Source of the DNA: Streptomyces capillispiralis
Lineage (GTDB): Bacteria; Actinomycetota; Actinomycetes; Streptomycetales; Streptomycetaceae
Assembly (NCBI RefSeq): GCF_007829875.1
Contig: NZ_VIWV01000001.1
Coordinates: forward strand, 1,798,001-1,862,000
Reading direction: 5' to 3'
Length of the DNA stretch: 64,000 nt
Position numbers and translations under genes: made by a program. The notes under the pieces are model-generated. The model saw only the letters and a program-made list of their open reading frames with translations. It was not told the origin of the DNA and ran no database searches. How positions within the stretch are numbered: the first letter of the stretch is position 1; the number at the start of each line of letters is the position of its first letter. This document shows positions 57,373 to 64,000 of this stretch, piece after piece.

Positions 57373-58515
57373 CTACAGACCGTAGGTCTTGCCGATGATC
57401 TCCCGCTGGATCTCGCTGGTTCCGCCGTAGACCGTGGAGACGACGGTGGAGCGGAGCAGGGCCTCCATGCCGTACTCCGTGGCGTAGCCGTAGCCGCCCA
57501 TCATCTGCATGCCCTCCAGGGTCACGTGCTTGGCGAGTTCGGTGCACTTGAGCTTGGCCATGGACGCCTCGCGGGCGAACACCCGGTCCGGTTCGGCGTC
57601 GATGGCGGCGGCGACGTCGTCCAGGAGCAGCTGGGCGCACTCGAGTTCGGTGGCCATGTCGGCGATCCGGTGCTTGAGCGCCTGGAAGGAGCCGATGGGC
57701 CGGCCGAACTGCTCGCGCTGGCGCACATAGGTGAGGGTGTCGTCGAAGGCGCGCTGTGCGACGCCCAGCATCAGGGCGGCCAGGATCATCCGTTCCAGGT
57801 TGAGTCCGGCCATGAGCTGCTTCCAGCCCTCTCCCGGGGTGCCGACCACCGCCGAGTCGGGCACGAAGCAGTCGGTGAAGTGCAGGTCGTTGACGTCCTT
57901 GCCGCCCATGGTGTCGATGCCCCGGATCTGCAGGCCGGCGGCGTCGGTCGGCACCATGAACTGGGTGAGCCCGTCGTGTTTCGACTCGCCCTGCCCGGTG
58001 CGCGCGATCAGCAGGACGTGGTCGGCGAAGTGGGCGTTGGAGCACCAGGTCTTCTGGCCGTTGACCAGGTAGCCGCCGTCGGTGCGTTCCGCGCGGCAGG
58101 TCAGGGCGCCCACGTCGGAGCCGGCGCCCGGTTCCGACATCGAGACGGCCTCGACGCGTCCGTCCACGATGCCCCGGAGGACGGTGCGCTTCTGCTCCTC
58201 GGTGCCGAACTTCTCGTAGGCCGCGGCCGCGATGATGGTGGTGCCGAAGCCGCTGATGGGCGCCAGGCCGTAGGAGGTCTCCTGGAGGAACAGGCAGAGG
58301 TCCGTCATGCCCTGTCCGGCGCCGCCGTACTCCTCCGGGACGGCGATGCCGAGCCAGCCCAGCGCCGCCATCTTCTCGTAGAGCTTCTGGTTGTGCTGCT
58401 CCTGACCGTCGGCGGTGAGTTTGTCGCGCTGTTCCTTCGTGCCGCACTCGCGGCGGCAGAAGTCGGCTATCGCCTTGACCAGATCACGGCGTTCGTCGGA
58501 CAGCACTCGGGGCAT
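57373..58515 (-). CDS. Acyl-CoA dehydrogenase
   Basis: A 380-residue FAD flavoprotein. It has IAVPEEYGGAGQGMTDLCLF (about 56), the flavin-site VSMSEPGAGSDVGAL (about 124-138), NGQKTWCSNAHFADHVLL (about 151), RMILAALMLGVAQRAFDDTLTYVRQREQFGRPIGSFQALKHRIADM (about 242-287) and the C-terminal QMMGGYGYATEYGMEALLRSTVVSTVYGGTSEIQREIIG. The catalytic base position lies in the YGGTSEIQ region, as in medium/short-chain enzymes. It performs the first oxidation step of beta-oxidation, probably in a TetR-controlled operon. The start is ATG 58515. Confidence 0.95.
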   Translation of the reverse strand: MPRVLSDERRDLVKAIADFCRRECGTKEQRDKLTADGQEQHNQKLYEKMAALGWLGIAVPEEYGGAGQGMTDLCLFLQETSYGLAPISGFGTTIIAAAAYEKFGTEEQKRTVLRGIVDGRVEAVSMSEPGAGSDVGALTCRAERTDGGYLVNGQKTWCSNAHFADHVLLIARTGQGESKHDGLTQFMVPTDAAGLQIRGIDTMGGKDVNDLHFTDCFVPDSAVVGTPGEGWKQLMAGLNLERMILAALMLGVAQRAFDDTLTYVRQREQFGRPIGSFQALKHRIADMATELECAQLLLDDVAAAIDAEPDRVFAREASMAKLKCTELAKHVTLEGMQMMGGYGYATEYGMEALLRSTVVSTVYGGTSEIQREIIGKTYGL

Positions 58516-58550
58516 GACGTTTCTCTCTCCTTGTGGATCCGGTAACGGGT

Positions 58551-59171
58551 TCAGCCGTCCCTCAGGGCGGGGAAGACCGTGTGCACCAGGTGGAGCACGG
58601 TGCGGGTCAGCATCACGTGCAGGTCGCTGCGGCTGAGGGTGCCGCGCACCAGCCACTCGCGGGAGGCGGCCTTCAGCATGCCGCTGTGCGCCCGGATCAT
58701 CGCCCGGAGCTTCTCGCGGCCCTCGGTGACGTCGGTCATCATGGCGGCCTCGAGGACGCGGTCGGTGGCGATCTCGTCGGCATCGAGCATGATCCGGTCG
58801 ATCTCCGGGTCGTTGCCCAGGGCTTCCAGACCGATCGCGGACAGCCACATCTCCCGGTTGCGTTCGACGACTTCGAGCCAGCGGTCGACGCAGATGGAGA
58901 TCCGCTCCTCCGCGGTGGTCGGCGGGAGCCGTGCGGAGACGGACGCCGGGACGACCATCATCTGCCGGACCACCTCCAGGTAGAGCTGCCGCTTCCCGCC
59001 GAAGTAGTGGCTGACCAGGGCCCGGGCCACGCCCGCCTCGGCGGCGATGTCCGCGATGGACACGGTGCTGTAGCTCCTGGCCCCGAACAGCCTGCGTGCG
59101 ACGCCGAGGATCTCGGCGCGCCGGGCGTCCGGCTCCATCCTGCGGCGCGGGGCCTGGCGCTGAACGCCCAT
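58551..59171 (-). CDS. TetR-family regulator of the beta-oxidation locus
   Basis: A 206-residue TetR-type repressor. The HTH (about 17-65) reads DARRAEILGVARRLFGARSYSTVSIADIAAEAGVARALVSHYFGGKRQLYLEV. The C-terminal ligand domain (about 70-206) is helical and diverse. ATG 59171 was chosen because the longer upstream in-frame start lies inside the ligase gene. FadR/KstR-like TetR proteins sense acyl-CoA. Its placement between the ligase and dehydrogenase genes supports control of both this operon and, possibly, the divergent thiolase/FadB unit. Confidence 0.92.
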   Translation of the reverse strand: MGVQRQAPRRRMEPDARRAEILGVARRLFGARSYSTVSIADIAAEAGVARALVSHYFGGKRQLYLEVVRQMMVVPASVSARLPPTTAEERISICVDRWLEVVERNREMWLSAIGLEALGNDPEIDRIMLDADEIATDRVLEAAMMTDVTEGREKLRAMIRAHSGMLKAASREWLVRGTLSRSDLHVMLTRTVLHLVHTVFPALRDG

Positions 59172-59209
59172 GTCGGTGGTTCCTTCCGTGGTCGCGGTGT
59201 TACCGGGAC

Positions 59210-61027
59210 CTATGTGTACATCGACTCGATGGCGGCGGCGTGCAGTTCGTCGATCGCACGGCGCCTGAGGCTCAGCTTGGGCGTCAGCTCGCCCGTCTCC
59301 GCGGTCCAGGGGCCCGCCAGGACCCGGTGCTTCTTGACCTGTTCCGCCCGGGAGAGCACCGCGTTGGCCTCCGCGACCGCCCGGTCGAGGGCGGCGAGCA
59401 CCTCGGGGTGGCGGGTGAGGGCCTGGAGGCCGGTCTCCTCGATGCCGTGGTCCCGCGCCCACAGGGGCGCGGTCTCCTCGTCGAGGACGAGGAGCGCGGT
59501 CAGGTAGCGCCGGCGGTCGCCGATGGCCACGGCGTGGGCGATCAGGGGGTGGGCCCGCAGCAGGGACTCGACCCTGGTCGGGGCGATGTTCTTGCCGCCG
59601 TCGGTGATGATGATCTCCTTCTTGCGGTCGGTGACGGTGACGAAGCCGCGGGAGTCGACCGTGCCGACGTCACCGGTGGCCAGCCAGCCGTCCGCGTCGG
59701 TGCCGGGCTCGATGCCGCCGTCGGCCCGCAGGTAGCCGGCGAACACCACCGGCCCGCGCACCAGGAGTTCGCCGTCGTCGGCCACCCTGACCTCGATGCC
59801 GGGGCCGGGCCGGCCGACCGAGCCCAGCGCGTACGCCCCGGGGGTGCTGACGGTGGCCGCGCCGGTGGTCTCGCTCAGCCCCCACACCTCGTACACGGGC
59901 AGTCCCACGCTCGCCAGGAACTCCAGGACGGCGGCCGGGACCGGTGCCGCGCCGCTGAACGCCCGGTGGCACTCGTCGAGTCCGACGGCGGCCCGGAAGG
60001 TCCGCATCACCTGCGCGTCCAGCTGCTCCAGCGGTTCGGCCAGTCCCGCCGGCAGGTCCTTGCCCTCGGAGCGCAGGCGGTGGACCTCCAGGGCCGTCTT
60101 GCGGGCCTGTGTCACCGCCTCGGCCTGGTCGGGGGGCAGCGCGGCGAGCCGCGCCCGCAGTCCCGCGGCGAGCTTCTCCCACACCCGGGGCACGCCGAAG
60201 AAGCCGTGCGGGCGGACCGCGCGGAGCGTGGGCAGCAGTTGGTCCGGTTCCGGGCAGATGGTGACGTGCCCGGCGTTGCAGAGGGGCATGTAGATGCCCA
60301 GGACGCGCTCGGCGATGTGCGCCAGCGGCAGATAGGCCACGGATCTCGGGTGCTCGGGGACGGGCACGAGCCGGTCCTGCATCAGGGACTCGTAGATGAC
60401 GTTCCGGTGCGAGAGGACCACGCCCTTGGGGTCACCGGTCGTGCCCGAGGTGTAGACCAGGGTCAGCGGCTGGTCGGGGGTGACGGCGTCGGTCAGCTCC
60501 TCGAACGCGGCGTCGTCGGGGGGCGTCGCGCCGCGTACGGCCGCGTAGCTCACGAAGCGCGGGTCGTCGGCCGGGGCGGCGTCCCAGTCCAGGACGACGA
60601 CGGCCCGCAGGTTCGGCAGGTCGTCCAGGACCGGTCGCCAGCGCCGGACCTGTTCCTCGCCCTCCAGGACGAGGACGGTGGCCCCGCTGTGCCGGGCGAC
60701 GGCGCCGATCTGCTCGGTGCTCAGCGTGTCGTACGTACTGCAGGGCAGGGCGCCGGCGTGGACGGCGGCCAGGTCGGCGACCCAGTGCTCCGCCCGCCGG
60801 GTCATCGCGATGAGCATCCGGTCGCCGCGGCGCAGTCCGAGGACGGTGAGTCCGCGGGTGAGGGCGGCGACCTCGGCGCGCAGCTGCGCCCACGACAGGG
60901 TTCCGGCGTCCGGGCCGGGTCCTGTGGTGAGGGCGGGGCGGGCGGCGAACCGCCGGGCGTTCCGTCGCAGCAGCCCGGGGATCGTCAGTCCCTCGACGGA
61001 CTCGTGCAGTTGCTCGGGTGTGGCCAC
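59210..61027 (-). CDS. Long-chain acyl-CoA ligase (AMP-binding, FadD-like)
   Basis: A 605-residue AMP-forming ligase. Core motifs are LTLVYTSGTTGDPKGVVLSHRNV (about 182-204, P-loop), YLPLAHIAERVLG (about 228), VYEVWGLSETTGAATVS (about 372), DGWLATGDVGTVDSRGFVTVTDRKKEIIITDGGKNIAP (about 446-483) and the C-terminal catalytic Lys in GELTPKLSLRRRAI. It activates fatty or related acids to acyl-CoA. GTG 61027 has a GGAGGG ribosome site eight bases away; starts further upstream would translate the 13-base repeats. First gene of the leftward unit. Confidence 0.94.
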   Translation of the reverse strand: MATPEQLHESVEGLTIPGLLRRNARRFAARPALTTGPGPDAGTLSWAQLRAEVAALTRGLTVLGLRRGDRMLIAMTRRAEHWVADLAAVHAGALPCSTYDTLSTEQIGAVARHSGATVLVLEGEEQVRRWRPVLDDLPNLRAVVVLDWDAAPADDPRFVSYAAVRGATPPDDAAFEELTDAVTPDQPLTLVYTSGTTGDPKGVVLSHRNVIYESLMQDRLVPVPEHPRSVAYLPLAHIAERVLGIYMPLCNAGHVTICPEPDQLLPTLRAVRPHGFFGVPRVWEKLAAGLRARLAALPPDQAEAVTQARKTALEVHRLRSEGKDLPAGLAEPLEQLDAQVMRTFRAAVGLDECHRAFSGAAPVPAAVLEFLASVGLPVYEVWGLSETTGAATVSTPGAYALGSVGRPGPGIEVRVADDGELLVRGPVVFAGYLRADGGIEPGTDADGWLATGDVGTVDSRGFVTVTDRKKEIIITDGGKNIAPTRVESLLRAHPLIAHAVAIGDRRRYLTALLVLDEETAPLWARDHGIEETGLQALTRHPEVLAALDRAVAEANAVLSRAEQVKKHRVLAGPWTAETGELTPKLSLRRRAIDELHAAAIESMYT

Positions 61028-61060
61028 GGCGGGCTCCCTCCATCGCGAACCGTGAGCGGA

Positions 61061-61125
61061 GTCGTTGAGCGAAGTCGCTGAACGCAGTCGTCGAACCCAG
61101 TCGTCGAACCCAGTCGTTGAGCGGG
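61061..61125. repeat. Five 13-base tandem repeats before the acyl-CoA ligase
   Basis: Units start at 61061, 61074, 61087, 61100 and 61113, each GTCGTYGARCSNN-like; units 3 and 4 are identical (GTCGTCGAACCCA). The array lies in the 5' untranslated leader of the ligase gene. Confidence 0.88.
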
Positions 61126-61151
61126 CCTCCACAGTGGGACCGTTCTTGGCG

Positions 61152-61266
61152 ATGTGTCAATAGGTCGCACCGCGCGGGACTCCGCCACCCCCGCACCGAC
61201 GATCTCCGACACCAACTCCATTGCACTGCATGCCGATTGAATCCGCACCCCTCTCTATTGACACAT
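61152..61266. promoter_or_regulatory. 12-base inverted repeat with divergent TTGACA boxes
   Basis: ATGTGTCAATAG (61152-61163) and CTATTGACACAT (61255-61266) are exact reverse complements 91 bases apart. Each presents TTGACA reading outward to one of the divergent units, so they may be matched -35/operator elements, perhaps for the local TetR regulator. Confidence 0.7.
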
Positions 61267-61371
61267 AGCCAATACGTGCCCTTACCTGTTCCCGCCGAAT
61301 GCACCACACGCGCCGGGCGCGCCCTCGAACGGCAGGACGACGCCTGCTTGCGGAGAGGAAGTGCGAGGACA

Positions 61372-62580
61372 GTGACCGAAGTATTCATCTACGACGCGAT
61401 CCGCACCCCACGCGGCCGGGGCAAGCGCGGCTCGCTGCACCACGTCAAGCCGGTGTCCCTGGTCGCGGGTCTGATCAAGGAGCTCGGCGGCCGTCACCCG
61501 GACCTGCATCCGGAGCGGCTGGACGACGTGGTGCTCGGGGTCGTCTCCCCGGTCGGCGACCAGGGCATGAACATCGCCAAGACGGCCGCCCTGGTGGCCG
61601 GACTGCCGGACCACGTGGCCGGGGTCCAGCTCAACCGGTTCTGCGCCTCGGGCCTGGAGGCCGTGAACACCGCCGCGCAGAAGGTGCGTTCCGGCTGGGA
61701 GCACCTGGTGATCGCGGGCGGTGTGGAGTCGATGTCGCGCGTGCCGATGGGCAGCGACGGAGGTCCGATGGCCGCCGACCCGGAGACCGCGTACGACACG
61801 TACTTCGTCCCGCAGGGCATCGGCGCCGACCTGATCGCGACGGTCGAGGGCTTCTCCCGGGAGGACGTCGACGCGTACGCGGTGCGCTCGCAGCAGCGGG
61901 CCGCGCGGGCGTGGTCCGGCGGCTACTTCACCAAGTCCGTGGTGCCGGTCCGGGACCGCAACGGGGTCACCGTGCTCGACCGGGACGAGCACATGCGCCC
62001 GGAGACGACGGTGGAGACGCTCGCCGGGCTGAAGCCGTCGTTCGCCGACGCGGGCACGGTGGCGGGGTTCGACGCGGTGGCGCTGCAGAAGTACCACTGG
62101 GTCGAGCGCATCGAGCACGTGCACACGCCGGGCAACTCCTCGGGGATCGTGGACGGCGCGGCGCTGGTCCTGGTCGGCTCGGAGCAGGCCGGCGCGGCGT
62201 CCGGCCTGGTGCCCCGCGCGCGGATCGTGGCCACGGCGGTCAGCGGCGCCGATCCGACCATCATGCTCACCGGCCCGGCCCCGGCCACCCGCAAGGCGCT
62301 GGAGCTCGCCGGGCTCGGGGTGGACGACATCGACCTGTTCGAGATCAACGAGGCGTTCGCCTCGGTGGTGCTGCGGTACGTCAAGGACCTCGGCCTGCCC
62401 TGGGAGAAGGTCAACGTCAACGGCGGTGCCATCGCCATGGGGCATCCGCTGGGCGCCACCGGGGCGATGCTCGTCGGCACCGTGGTGGACGAGCTCGAAC
62501 GCCGCTCCGCCCGCCGGGCCGTGGTCAGTCTCTGCGTCGGCGGCGGCATGGGCATCGCCACCGTCGTCGAACGGCTGTGA
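61372..62580 (+). CDS. Acetyl-CoA C-acyltransferase (thiolase)
   Basis: A 402-residue degradative thiolase. The acyl-binding Cys is in [16 protein letters not shown] (about 89), with [16 protein letters not shown] (about 119-134), the [11 protein letters not shown] motif (about 326), [20 protein letters not shown] (about 348-367, His base) and a second Cys in [13 protein letters not shown] near the end. It cleaves 3-ketoacyl-CoA to acetyl-CoA in the last beta-oxidation step. GTG 61372 is preceded by GCGAGGACA, a close ribosome site. It is followed after 66 bases by the FadB-like gene. Confidence 0.95.
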   Translation: MTEVFIYDAIRTPRGRGKRGSLHHVKPVSLVAGLIKELGGRHPDLHPERLDDVVLGVVSPVGDQGMNIAKTAALVAGLPDHVAGVQLNRFCASGLEAVNTAAQKVRSGWEHLVIAGGVESMSRVPMGSDGGPMAADPETAYDTYFVPQGIGADLIATVEGFSREDVDAYAVRSQQRAARAWSGGYFTKSVVPVRDRNGVTVLDRDEHMRPETTVETLAGLKPSFADAGTVAGFDAVALQKYHWVERIEHVHTPGNSSGIVDGAALVLVGSEQAGAASGLVPRARIVATAVSGADPTIMLTGPAPATRKALELAGLGVDDIDLFEINEAFASVVLRYVKDLGLPWEKVNVNGGAIAMGHPLGATGAMLVGTVVDELERRSARRAVVSLCVGGGMGIATVVERL

Positions 62581-62646
62581 CCGCCGCTCCCCCGCCCTCC
62601 CCCGACACCGGACGCGCACGTCCTCGTGGAAAGGAACGCCGTACCC

Positions 62647-64000
62647 ATGCCCGAGAAGAACATGATCCGCTGGGAGCAGGGGTCCGACGGTGTCGTCGTG
62701 CTGACCCTGGACGACCCGGACCAGCCGGTCAACACGATGAACCGGACCTATGTGGAGTCGATGGAGGTCACCCTCGCCCGGCTGGAGGCCGAGCGGGACA
62801 CCGTCCGGGGGGTGGTCCTCGCGTCCGCCAAGAAGAGCTTCTTCGCGGGCGGTGACATCGGCTTCATGAGCAAGGCGCGGCCGGAGAACGCCGAGGAACT
62901 GAGCGAGCTGTGCACGGTGCTGAAGTCGCAGCTGCGCCGGCTGGAGACACTGGGCCGGCCGGTGGCCGCGGCGCTGGGCGGCACGGCGCTGGGCGGCGGT
63001 TACGAGATCGCGCTGGCCTGCCACCACCGGATCGCGCTGGACGCGCCGGACAGCCGCTTCGGCCTGCCGGAGGTGACGCTGGGGCTGCTGCCCGGTGCCG
63101 GCGGGGTCAGCCGTACGGTACGGCTGCTGGGGCTCCAGGACGCGCTGACGGACGTGCTGCTGCAGGGGCAGCGGTACACGCCCCGGCAGGCGCTGGAGAA
63201 GGGGCTGGTCCACGAACTGGCAGCGGACCGCGCGGAGTTGATGGACAAGGCCCGGCAGTGGGTGCTGTCCCACCCGGAGTCCGCCCAGCCGTGGGACACC
63301 GAGGGCTTCCGCATCCCCGGCGGCACTCCCGCGCACCCGAAGGTCGCGGCGATGCTGCCGGTCATGTCGGCGCGCCTGCGCAAGCGGCTGCGGGGCGCGA
63401 ACCTGCCGGCGCCGCGCAACATCCTCGCCGCGGCGGTGGAGAGCGCGCAGGTCGGTCTGGAGGCCGGGCAGAAGGTCGAGACCGGCTACCTCGTCGAGCT
63501 GATGACGGGCCAGGTGTCGGCCAACATGATGCAGGCGTTCTTCTACGACATGCAGCACATCGACTCCGGCGGCAGCCGCCCCGACGGGTACCCGCCGCAC
63601 CGGGCGCGTCGGGTGGGTGTGCTCGGGGCGGGCATGATGGGGGCCGGGATCGCGTACGCGTGCGCCCGCGGCGGCCTGTCCGTGGTGCTCAAGGACGTCT
63701 CCCTCGACGCCGCGAGGAGGGGCAGGGCGTACTCGGAGCGGCTGGTGGAGAAGGCGGTGTCCCGGGGGCGGCTCGGCCGGGAGAAGGGCGACGAGCTGCT
63801 GGCGCGGATCGTGCCGACCGACGATCCGGCCGCTCTGGACGGCTGCGACCTGGTGATCGAGGCGGTCTTCGAGGACCCGGCGCTCAAACAGCGGGTGTTC
63901 GCGCAGATCGAGGACGTGGTGGCGCCGGACGCGGTGCTGGCGTCCAACACCTCCACCCTGCCGATCACCGGTCTCGCCGAGGGGATCGCCCGCCCGGAGG
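62647..64000 (+). CDS. FadB-like enoyl-CoA hydratase/3-hydroxyacyl-CoA dehydrogenase (partial)
   Basis: Only the first 451 codons are present before the window ends. The N-terminal crotonase domain (about 1-190) has ASAKKSFFAGGDIGFM (about 59), GGTALGGGYEIALACHHRIAL (about 113-133) and PEVTLGLLPGAGGVSRTVRLLG (about 141-162), with the hydratase Glu residues at the expected loops. A linker of about 120 residues follows. The NAD-binding domain starts with RRVGVLGAGMMGAGIAYACARGG (about 320) and continues through DLVIEAVFEDPALKQRVF. Together with the thiolase it forms the trifunctional beta-oxidation complex. ATG 62647 has an AAAGGAA ribosome site. Confidence 0.94.
   Translation, partial: MPEKNMIRWEQGSDGVVVLTLDDPDQPVNTMNRTYVESMEVTLARLEAERDTVRGVVLASAKKSFFAGGDIGFMSKARPENAEELSELCTVLKSQLRRLETLGRPVAAALGGTALGGGYEIALACHHRIALDAPDSRFGLPEVTLGLLPGAGGVSRTVRLLGLQDALTDVLLQGQRYTPRQALEKGLVHELAADRAELMDKARQWVLSHPESAQPWDTEGFRIPGGTPAHPKVAAMLPVMSARLRKRLRGANLPAPRNILAAAVESAQVGLEAGQKVETGYLVELMTGQVSANMMQAFFYDMQHIDSGGSRPDGYPPHRARRVGVLGAGMMGAGIAYACARGGLSVVLKDVSLDAARRGRAYSERLVEKAVSRGRLGREKGDELLARIVPTDDPAALDGCDLVIEAVFEDPALKQRVFAQIEDVVAPDAVLASNTSTLPITGLAEGIARPE

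Larger units (their letters stand above)
61028..61371. promoter_or_regulatory. Divergent promoter region ligase / thiolase
   Basis: A 344-base gap with two structured elements: five 13-base tandem repeats next to the ligase gene (61061-61125) and a 12-base inverted repeat further on (61152-61163 and 61255-61266). Both copies of the inverted repeat include TTGACA in the outward direction, fitting -35 boxes of divergent promoters. No gene is seen in it. Confidence 0.75.

Noticed and set aside
58551..59462. Longer start for the TetR gene at 59462
   Set aside because: It would translate through the 3' part of the ligase gene; ATG 59171 gives a normal TetR N-terminus.

Overview
The window is chromosomal DNA from a high-GC actinomycete, almost certainly Streptomyces or a very close relative. 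G and C dominate third codon positions. Many genes start with GTG, and stop/start pairs are often fused as ATGA or GTGA. TTA leucine codons are rare. Family content fits too: a DasR-type GntR regulator with dre-like operators, a small SARP, a stand-alone SepF-like protein, SAV_2336/VMAP proteins and a kdpFABC operon. No rRNA, tRNA, CRISPR array, transposase or phage gene was seen. Both ends of the window cut through genes: a vWA protein at the left and a FadB-like protein at the right.

Layout, left to right. 1-4.7 kb: a leftward three-gene operon encoding a vWA/SAV_2336 protein, a MoxR-type AAA ATPase and a VMAP protein. This is the NTP-dependent 'ternary' conflict-system architecture, and every one of the three genes carries exactly one TTA codon. 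4.8-8.9 kb: the Pnkp/Hen1 RNA end-healing, 2'-O-methylation and sealing pair. 9-13.1 kb: single housekeeping-like genes (an F420-type LLM oxidoreductase, a DUF6099-like protein, a MazG-like pyrophosphohydrolase, an AAA ATPase and a SepF-like protein). 13.5-20.4 kb: an amino-sugar uptake locus. It has a GH3 beta-N-acetylhexosaminidase, two ABC permeases, a binding lipoprotein, a divergent DasR-like regulator with a TTA codon, and an aldo/keto reductase, with four dre-like operators. 20.4-29.3 kb: an apparently coherent envelope glycolipid or glycopolymer cluster. It holds two EEP-family membrane phosphoesterases, two GT2 glycosyltransferases, a flippase-like membrane protein, a class III aminotransferase, an SDR epimerase and a UbiA/DPPR-synthase-like prenyltransferase. 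29.4-37.4 kb: a SARP regulator with a TTA codon, a second GH3 hexosaminidase behind three more dre-like sites, and a four-gene operon that looks like a small metabolite pathway (2OG-Fe(II) dioxygenase, DUF6271, a PLP decarboxylase-GNAT fusion, an MFS exporter).

37.5-41.6 kb: a DUF4291 gene, then a ribbon-helix-helix regulator preceded by a phased array of TGGCGCCA-like octamers, a DUF4097 protein and a DrrAB-type ABC exporter, closed by an 18-bp-stem bidirectional terminator. 41.7-49.6 kb: a divergent carbohydrate-acid catabolic locus. One arm has an Nramp-fold transporter lacking the metal motifs, a 2-hydroxyacid dehydrogenase, an HpcH/HpaI aldolase and an aldo/keto reductase. The other has a four-carbon acid sugar kinase, a PdxA2-type dehydrogenase and a DeoR regulator. 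49.6-54.3 kb: kdpC, kdpB, kdpA, kdpF and a 27-residue leader-like membrane peptide, preceded by four direct repeats. 54.5-56.4 kb: a methyltransferase with a His/Asp tail, an XRE-cupin regulator and a GGACGN microsatellite. 56.4-64 kb: a fatty-acid or branched-chain acid beta-oxidation locus (nitronate monooxygenase family protein, acyl-CoA dehydrogenase, TetR, acyl-CoA ligase; divergently a thiolase and FadB-like enzyme), with repeats and a 12-bp inverted repeat in the divergent promoter region.

Two themes stand out. First, eight genes in the first 40 kb contain a TTA codon: all three conflict genes, the DUF6099-like gene, the DasR-like regulator, the SARP, the dioxygenase and an ABC ATPase. 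This suggests bldA-linked developmental timing of the accessory functions. Second, dre-like sites at 18.3, 19.3 and 30.3-30.5 kb tie two paralogous hexosaminidases 15 kb apart to the same amino-sugar-responsive regulator, with the envelope cluster lying between them.
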